Assembly: GCA_965249895.1 (NCBI GenBank)
Contig: CBDFNC010000004.1
Span: 1,478,882-1,542,881 of the forward strand
Origin: CBDFNC01 sp965249895
GTDB lineage: Bacteria > Pseudomonadota > Gammaproteobacteria > Enterobacterales > CBDFNC01
Reading direction: 5' to 3'
Length of the DNA: 64,000 bases
Shown here: piece after piece, positions 60,921 to 64,000 of the stretch
How the letters are laid out: every line of letters begins with the position of its first letter
How positions within the stretch are numbered: position 1 is the stretch's first letter
The notes under the pieces: generated by a model
What the model was told of the DNA's origin: nothing
Databases searched by the model: none
The model's input: only the letters and a program-made list of their open reading frames with translations
Position numbers and translations under genes: made by a program

Positions 60921-61180
60921 AATAGTCGATACTTAGATGCAGCATTCCTGGCTAGCCACCATTGCTACTGCCATCGGTGGTGAGGACTTGGCAAAAAGGA
61001 AAGTAAAGGGCAATCCTGACCCATTTATAGCTTTCCTTCCGTTTCGACATTATTGGTCTGGGTAAACCCAAGTCTCACTTTCTACAGTTGTCATAGTACT
61101 TTTTTATCTTTTGACGTATCCTCAAGTAACTAATTTTATTAAGTTATTATCGCGAAATCTTGTTGTAGGGTCCAACGTTG

Positions 61181-61211
61181 GCTCCGGGTATACACGGAAT
61201 TCCTGATAATG
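61181..61211. repeat. 31-bp dispersed repeat, copy 2
   Basis: Reverse complement reads ATTATCAGGAATTCCGTGTA then TACCCGGAGC, matching 25813-25843. Confidence 0.6.
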
Positions 61212-61244
61212 CACCTGTTGGGCCGTACAACACGAGTTTGAATT

Positions 61245-61500
61245 ATGATTTTTAACTTCTGGGATAAGCTTCCTCATAAAGCTTGTGTTCACCCTGGTGA
61301 CAAAGCTGTTATTGATCAGCATAAAGATATTTTTGAGCTTCATGCTCCGCCGGGACATATAAATGGACAATTGAAAACGGCTCCGATTATCGCTCTTTTT
61401 TTAAATCCCGGCTTTGAAGATGAAGGCAAACAAAGGTTCGAAGACGAAAGCTGTCGGACTGGTTTTCCGCTGCGCTCCAAACCAGCCGAAAATGCGGGCG
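61245..61500 (+). pseudogene. truncated cassette gene fused to an attC half
   Basis: From ATG 61245 about 69 codons of an unrecognised protein (MIFNFWDKLPHKACVHPGDK start, IIALFLNPGFEDE later) run straight into the right part of an attC (CRTGFPLRSKPAENAG) and on in frame into the next gene. The 3' end of the gene and the left half of the attC have been deleted. The LNPGF stretch hints at a nucleotide or nucleic-acid enzyme, but not enough remains. Confidence 0.55.
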
Positions 61501-61506
61501 TTATGT
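61449..61506 (+). other. attC 23, left part missing
   Basis: CTGTCGGACTGGTTTTCCGC to GTTATGT matches attC 7 from its second arm on. No R'' box is seen. Confidence 0.75.
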
Positions 61507-61805
61507 ACTTAAATAAGGTGCCCACATTGATAAAAAGTATCTTCCTGGTCACTTTTGTATGTCTCAGCGGCCTTGCTTGTTCAGAGACTGATAGCTATCG
61601 CGATAATCACAATGCAGAGATTGTTAGTGTGGTAATAATCGGTAGTGCAGAGTCTCCTGACCCAGTCTTGGAGCGAGTGATCACATTGGAGCAACAAGGT
61701 GTACTAAAAAATGTGGTGATAATGGAATCATTTCCTGTTCAAATCCAACTCACTGGCCCAGCTAATGTTGTAAAAGAGCTTGAGTTGATTACACGTAAAA
61801 AATAA
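61503..61805 (+). CDS. cassette 24: exported hypothetical protein (100 aa)
   Basis: ATG 61503 lies at the attC core. The 100-residue product has an N-terminal signal (LIKSIFLVTFVCLSGLACSE); Cys in SGLAC might be a lipoprotein site, though the lipobox is not canonical. The mature part is acidic (VVIIGSAESPDPVLERVITLEQQGVLKNVVIMESFPVQIQLTG). No family recognised. The frame is continuous with the truncated gene upstream, but a separate start is likelier. Confidence 0.55.
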   Translation: MYLNKVPTLIKSIFLVTFVCLSGLACSETDSYRDNHNAEIVSVVIIGSAESPDPVLERVITLEQQGVLKNVVIMESFPVQIQLTGPANVVKELELITRKK

Positions 61806-61830
61806 TAGTTAGTCAGTTTCTTAGCCAGTA

Positions 61831-61903
61831 CATAAAGTCTGGCAAGCGGGACAAATTTAAGCGCTGCTTCGTAGTAAACCTGCCCCTTCCAGAGGCGTTA
61901 TGA
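61831..61903 (+). other. attC 24
   Basis: Degenerate left box (ACATAAA) to GTTATGA with TCTGGCA-type arms and a GCGCTGCTTCGTAG centre. Confidence 0.6.
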
Positions 61904-61922
61904 GCCATAAGAGTAGAGAAAT

Positions 61923-62489
61923 ATGGAAGTAGAACTAAGAAATAAACTTAAACACCTTGCTCTTCTTGATGCGATCATTGAGCCAGAATGGGAGTATCGT
62001 TATTACTCGTATAATTCTAATTGGTCTGACACGGAAGAAATGGCATCTTTAAGAGATAGCTGCGGTGGCGAATGGTTCTTTTTACTCGATGAGAACAATG
62101 TCTCCTTCAAATGTACAAGTCCAGTTGATGGGCTTGTTGATAATTTTGATGAAATAAAGAAATCAGTACCAGAAAGATTTAACCCACTTTTAAATGAAGC
62201 AGCTTTCAGTATGGGGCAAGGTTCATGCATCTGGTTCATTGAAAATAATACTTGGGTTAAACTCGGCAAGGAGATCACTGATTTGCCAAATCCAATTATC
62301 ATTCAGGACCTGACAGCATCAGATTACTGTCAGTTCGTTGAAGACATATTCGAACAAGAAATTGACCAAGAAGTCGTTCAATCCATTTTCGATGGTAAAT
62401 TTACCATTGATATGGCAAAGAAAATTAATCCCTCAATTGACCTGAATGCCTTACGACAAGACATTTCAGAAATTGGAGCAAGCTCATAA
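61923..62489 (+). CDS. cassette 25: hypothetical protein (188 aa)
   Basis: 188 residues, acidic, soluble. The first part (EPEWEYRYYSYNSNWSDTEEMASLRDSCGGEWFFLLDENNVSFKCTSPVDG) has the look of SUFU- or SMI1-like immunity proteins, but I cannot assign a family. Weak ribosome site (GAGAAAT). The stop is in the R'' box of the following attC. Confidence 0.6.
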   Translation: MEVELRNKLKHLALLDAIIEPEWEYRYYSYNSNWSDTEEMASLRDSCGGEWFFLLDENNVSFKCTSPVDGLVDNFDEIKKSVPERFNPLLNEAAFSMGQGSCIWFIENNTWVKLGKEITDLPNPIIIQDLTASDYCQFVEDIFEQEIDQEVVQSIFDGKFTIDMAKKINPSIDLNALRQDISEIGASS

Positions 62490-62585
62490 CAAGCAGCAAC
62501 ACCAGACTCCGAAAACTGTCATTTTTTGCGCATAGGATCGCACTAAAAAAGCCAGATTACTTCGCAGGTGTGCTGGGCGTTAATC
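62484..62585 (+). other. attC 25
   Basis: TCATAAC to GTTAATC with AGCAACACCAG/CAGGTGTGCT-type arms. Confidence 0.85.
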
Positions 62586-62618
62586 ACAACCGGGTTAACC
62601 CATATTTAGCCTAGCTTT

Positions 62619-62667
62619 TCTCATTAGAAAGTATCTTGCAAACTTCGATTGAGTCATCACTCACCTA
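62619..62667. repeat. cassette-leader repeat, copy 1
   Basis: CTCATTAGAAAGTATCTTGC through GATTGAGTCATCACTCACCTA. A related copy is at 63951-63997. Both follow an attC core. Confidence 0.7.
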
Positions 62668-62780
62668 ATGTCAGGTTTTGGGCGCAATGGGCGATTAGTG
62701 AAGTGGTGCTCAAGCGTGCGGGGTTATCAACATTGAATTTTATCGCCGTAAAGGGTTGACTTACTTATATTTTCATACAA

Positions 62781-62836
62781 GCTTGCCACCCCTCCGGCAC
62801 AGATCCGTACGTGCGCTGCTAACGCATATGGCTCCT
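62781..62836 (-). ncRNA. group II intron domain V relic, other class
   Basis: Minus strand reads AGGAGCCATATGCG, a 7-nt loop, CGCACGTACGGATC, then TGTGCCGGAGGGGTGGC. This is the AGC-type domain V and start of domain VI, unlike the class C introns in the array. No RT or domain I is present. Confidence 0.65.
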
Positions 62837-62951
62837 ACAAACCCGATAGATCTGTTACCCAAGTTTGACCAGTCCTGAAAATAGCAAGAAAAGGTGAGAC
62901 AGTAGTTCGACTGACTAACTACAATGGACTCTCTTTAGGAGACTTCAAAAT

Positions 62952-63830
62952 ATGATTTGGTCACAACGGATGAATTCGGCAATCGAATATATTGAGGGGA
63001 ATTTAGATGGTGTACTTAGTATCGAGGATGTTGCAAAAGTCGCATATTGCTCTAAATACCACTTCCATCGTATGTTCTTTTCCAGTTTTAAAATTACTTG
63101 TGCTGAGTATATTAGAAGGCGAAAGCTTACTTTGGCCGCAGTTGAAATATTAAACAGTGACAAAAGAATTGTCGATATTGCATTAATGTATGGATACGAC
63201 TCTCCTAATGCTTTTACTCGCGCATTTCGGAATATACATGGGATAAACCCCAACAAGGTTCGCTCAGGTTCAGTTACGCTTTCTTCATATAGCCGAGTCT
63301 TCTTCCCCATAGAAAATAAAGGTGGAAAAAAGATGAATTATAAAATAATAGATAGACCCCAATTTCGAGTAGTTGGTAAAAGTAAGAGTTTCGAATTTGA
63401 TAAATTCGTCAAAGATGGTCCCAAATTCTGGAAAGAATATGTTAGCTCAAAAGATTATCAGGAACTTTGCAGTCTAAGCAATGGAAGGCCAGGACCAAAA
63501 ACTGATGCACCATTACTCTCGGTTTATTTTCCTAAAGAAGATGGGGAGCGAGATGAATTCGTAGATGTTCTAGGCCTAGAGGCAACAACCGAAATGGACT
63601 CTAGCGGATTTGAAACTCATACAGTAGCATCTGCAATCTATGCCGAGTTTAATTGCACTTATAAATCCTCAATGAAAACAAACCGCTATATTTATGGAGA
63701 GTGGTTTTCTTCAACTGGGTATGAAAGGGACGGAAATAAGCCGGATATTGTGGCTTATTTTCCAATACCGTTTAGACCAATGAACGAGATGCGTGTTCGT
63801 TGGTGGGTACCAATAATTGGTAAAAAATAA
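62952..63830 (+). CDS. cassette 26: AraC-family regulator with GyrI-like effector domain
   Basis: 292 residues after AGGAG. The N-terminal AraC/XylS DNA-binding domain has two HTHs (about 8-105: GVLSIEDVAKVAYCSKYHFHRMFFSSFKITCAEYIRRRKL and IVDIALMYGYDSPNAFTRAFRNIHGINPNKVR). A GyrI/SOUL-type effector-binding domain (about 130-290) follows. This is the Rob/SoxS-adjacent architecture that often senses drugs or small hydrophobic compounds. An attC follows directly, so a full-length regulator is carried as a cassette. Targets and ligand unknown. Confidence 0.85.
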   Translation: MIWSQRMNSAIEYIEGNLDGVLSIEDVAKVAYCSKYHFHRMFFSSFKITCAEYIRRRKLTLAAVEILNSDKRIVDIALMYGYDSPNAFTRAFRNIHGINPNKVRSGSVTLSSYSRVFFPIENKGGKKMNYKIIDRPQFRVVGKSKSFEFDKFVKDGPKFWKEYVSSKDYQELCSLSNGRPGPKTDAPLLSVYFPKEDGERDEFVDVLGLEATTEMDSSGFETHTVASAIYAEFNCTYKSSMKTNRYIYGEWFSSTGYERDGNKPDIVAYFPIPFRPMNEMRVRWWVPIIGKK

Positions 63831-63848
63831 TGCAGTATGGTATCTGTT

Positions 63849-63920
63849 GGCCTAACAAAGCGCTGCTATCGAACAATTTTCCGATGCACTCCAAAATTGC
63901 CGAAGAGCGCGGCGTTACAG
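63849..63920 (+). other. attC 26
   Basis: GGCCTAAC to GTTACAG with GCGCT/AGCGC and ACAATTTTCCG/CAAAATTGCCG-type arms. Confidence 0.85.
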
Positions 63921-63950
63921 CTGGTAGGCTCGACCCTAAAGCAGTTTTTT

Positions 63951-63997
63951 CCCATTATAAAATCTTGCAAACCTAGATTGAGTATTCGCTCACCTAG
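63951..63997. repeat. cassette-leader repeat, copy 2
   Basis: ATAAAATCTTGCAAACCTAG then ATTGAGTATTCGCTCACCTA, related to 62619-62667. The next cassette continues past the window. Confidence 0.65.
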
Positions 63998-64000
63998 GCC

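Larger units (their letters stand above)
60315..61244. other. decayed spacer without genes
   Basis: About 930 bp with no supported gene and no complete attC. It contains a dispersed repeat (60798-60920) and a 31-bp repeat (61181-61211). Confidence 0.5.
62586..62951. other. leader region of the AraC cassette
   Basis: 366 bp without a gene. It carries a repeat shared with the array end (62619-62667) and a group II intron domain V-like relic (62781-62836). Confidence 0.5.
44470..64000. mobile_element. chromosomal integron with cassette array (continues past the edge)
   Basis: intI, attI candidate and about 26 attC sites in one orientation, each a hairpin bounded by RYYYAAC-like and GTTRRRY-like boxes. 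Cassettes are 0.35-0.9 kb. The array is interrupted by three antisense group IIC introns and one RAYT element, and 59.5-61.4 kb is decayed. Confidence 0.93.

Noticed and set aside
1..64000. tRNA or rRNA genes
   Set aside because: I looked for TTCGA-type T-loops with acceptor stems and conserved rRNA blocks and saw no convincing case; TTCGAA palindromes belong to the dispersed repeat.

Overview
The window reads as a chromosome segment of a marine gammaproteobacterium, probably of the Alteromonadales/Cellvibrionales/Vibrionales type. The evidence is a LuxU-LuxO quorum phosphorelay, a long FadE-type acyl-CoA dehydrogenase, a secreted GH18 chitinase, an Mlc/NagC repressor, a two-domain AdhE and a chromosomal integron. 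I cannot fix the genus from sequence alone.

Layout. (1) 1-14200 is core-like: luxU-luxO (minus strand); a STAS gene behind a LuxO-type site and a sigma-54 promoter; fadE behind a FadR-like palindrome; a TetR regulator; adhE with an FNR-like box; an HD-GYP protein; mlc; and a flippase. (2) 14200-26700 is disturbed DNA. It holds a RAYT (IS200-like) element, a periplasmic binding-protein gene with a 1.3-kb direct duplication bracketing an IS630 fragment, the chitinase, four copies of a GGGGACACCCA hairpin, ankyrin and methyltransferase genes, and a 40-bp relic of a group IIC intron. (3) 26700-44150 is a coherent catabolic locus. It has a LacI repressor, a GtsABC/MalK-like sugar ABC importer, two GMC oxidoreductases, an SDR, a Gfo/Idh dehydrogenase, an aldehyde dehydrogenase, an enoyl-CoA hydratase, a CoA-transferase, a DUF993 protein, a lactonase-like amidohydrolase and a Dabb protein. 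TGGAACGTTCCA-type operators lie at all three divergent or head promoters. (4) 44470-64000 is a chromosomal integron: intI with a perfect LexA box, an attI candidate and about 26 attC sites, running off the right edge.

The cassette array carries a 4-fold beta-flower protein with a collagen-like tail, an HNH nuclease, a possible DUF6896 protein, an ABM-fold protein, a methyltransferase, a GNAT, an AraC-GyrI regulator and many unknown small proteins. It also has two families of near-identical ORF-poor cassettes. Three group IIC introns sit antisense in attC sites at the R'' box. One is truncated by a second RAYT copy, one has no reverse transcriptase, and one has lost its RT N-terminus at the YADD motif. 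A BrnT toxin pseudogene next to an intact BrnA antitoxin and a fused truncated cassette mark a decayed zone at 59.5-61.5 kb.

The most unusual biology is the apparent direct LuxO/sigma-54 control of a STAS protein, the LacI regulon of unknown substrate, and the nesting RAYT-in-intron-in-attC. All assignments come from reading motifs and repeats by eye. No similarity search was run.
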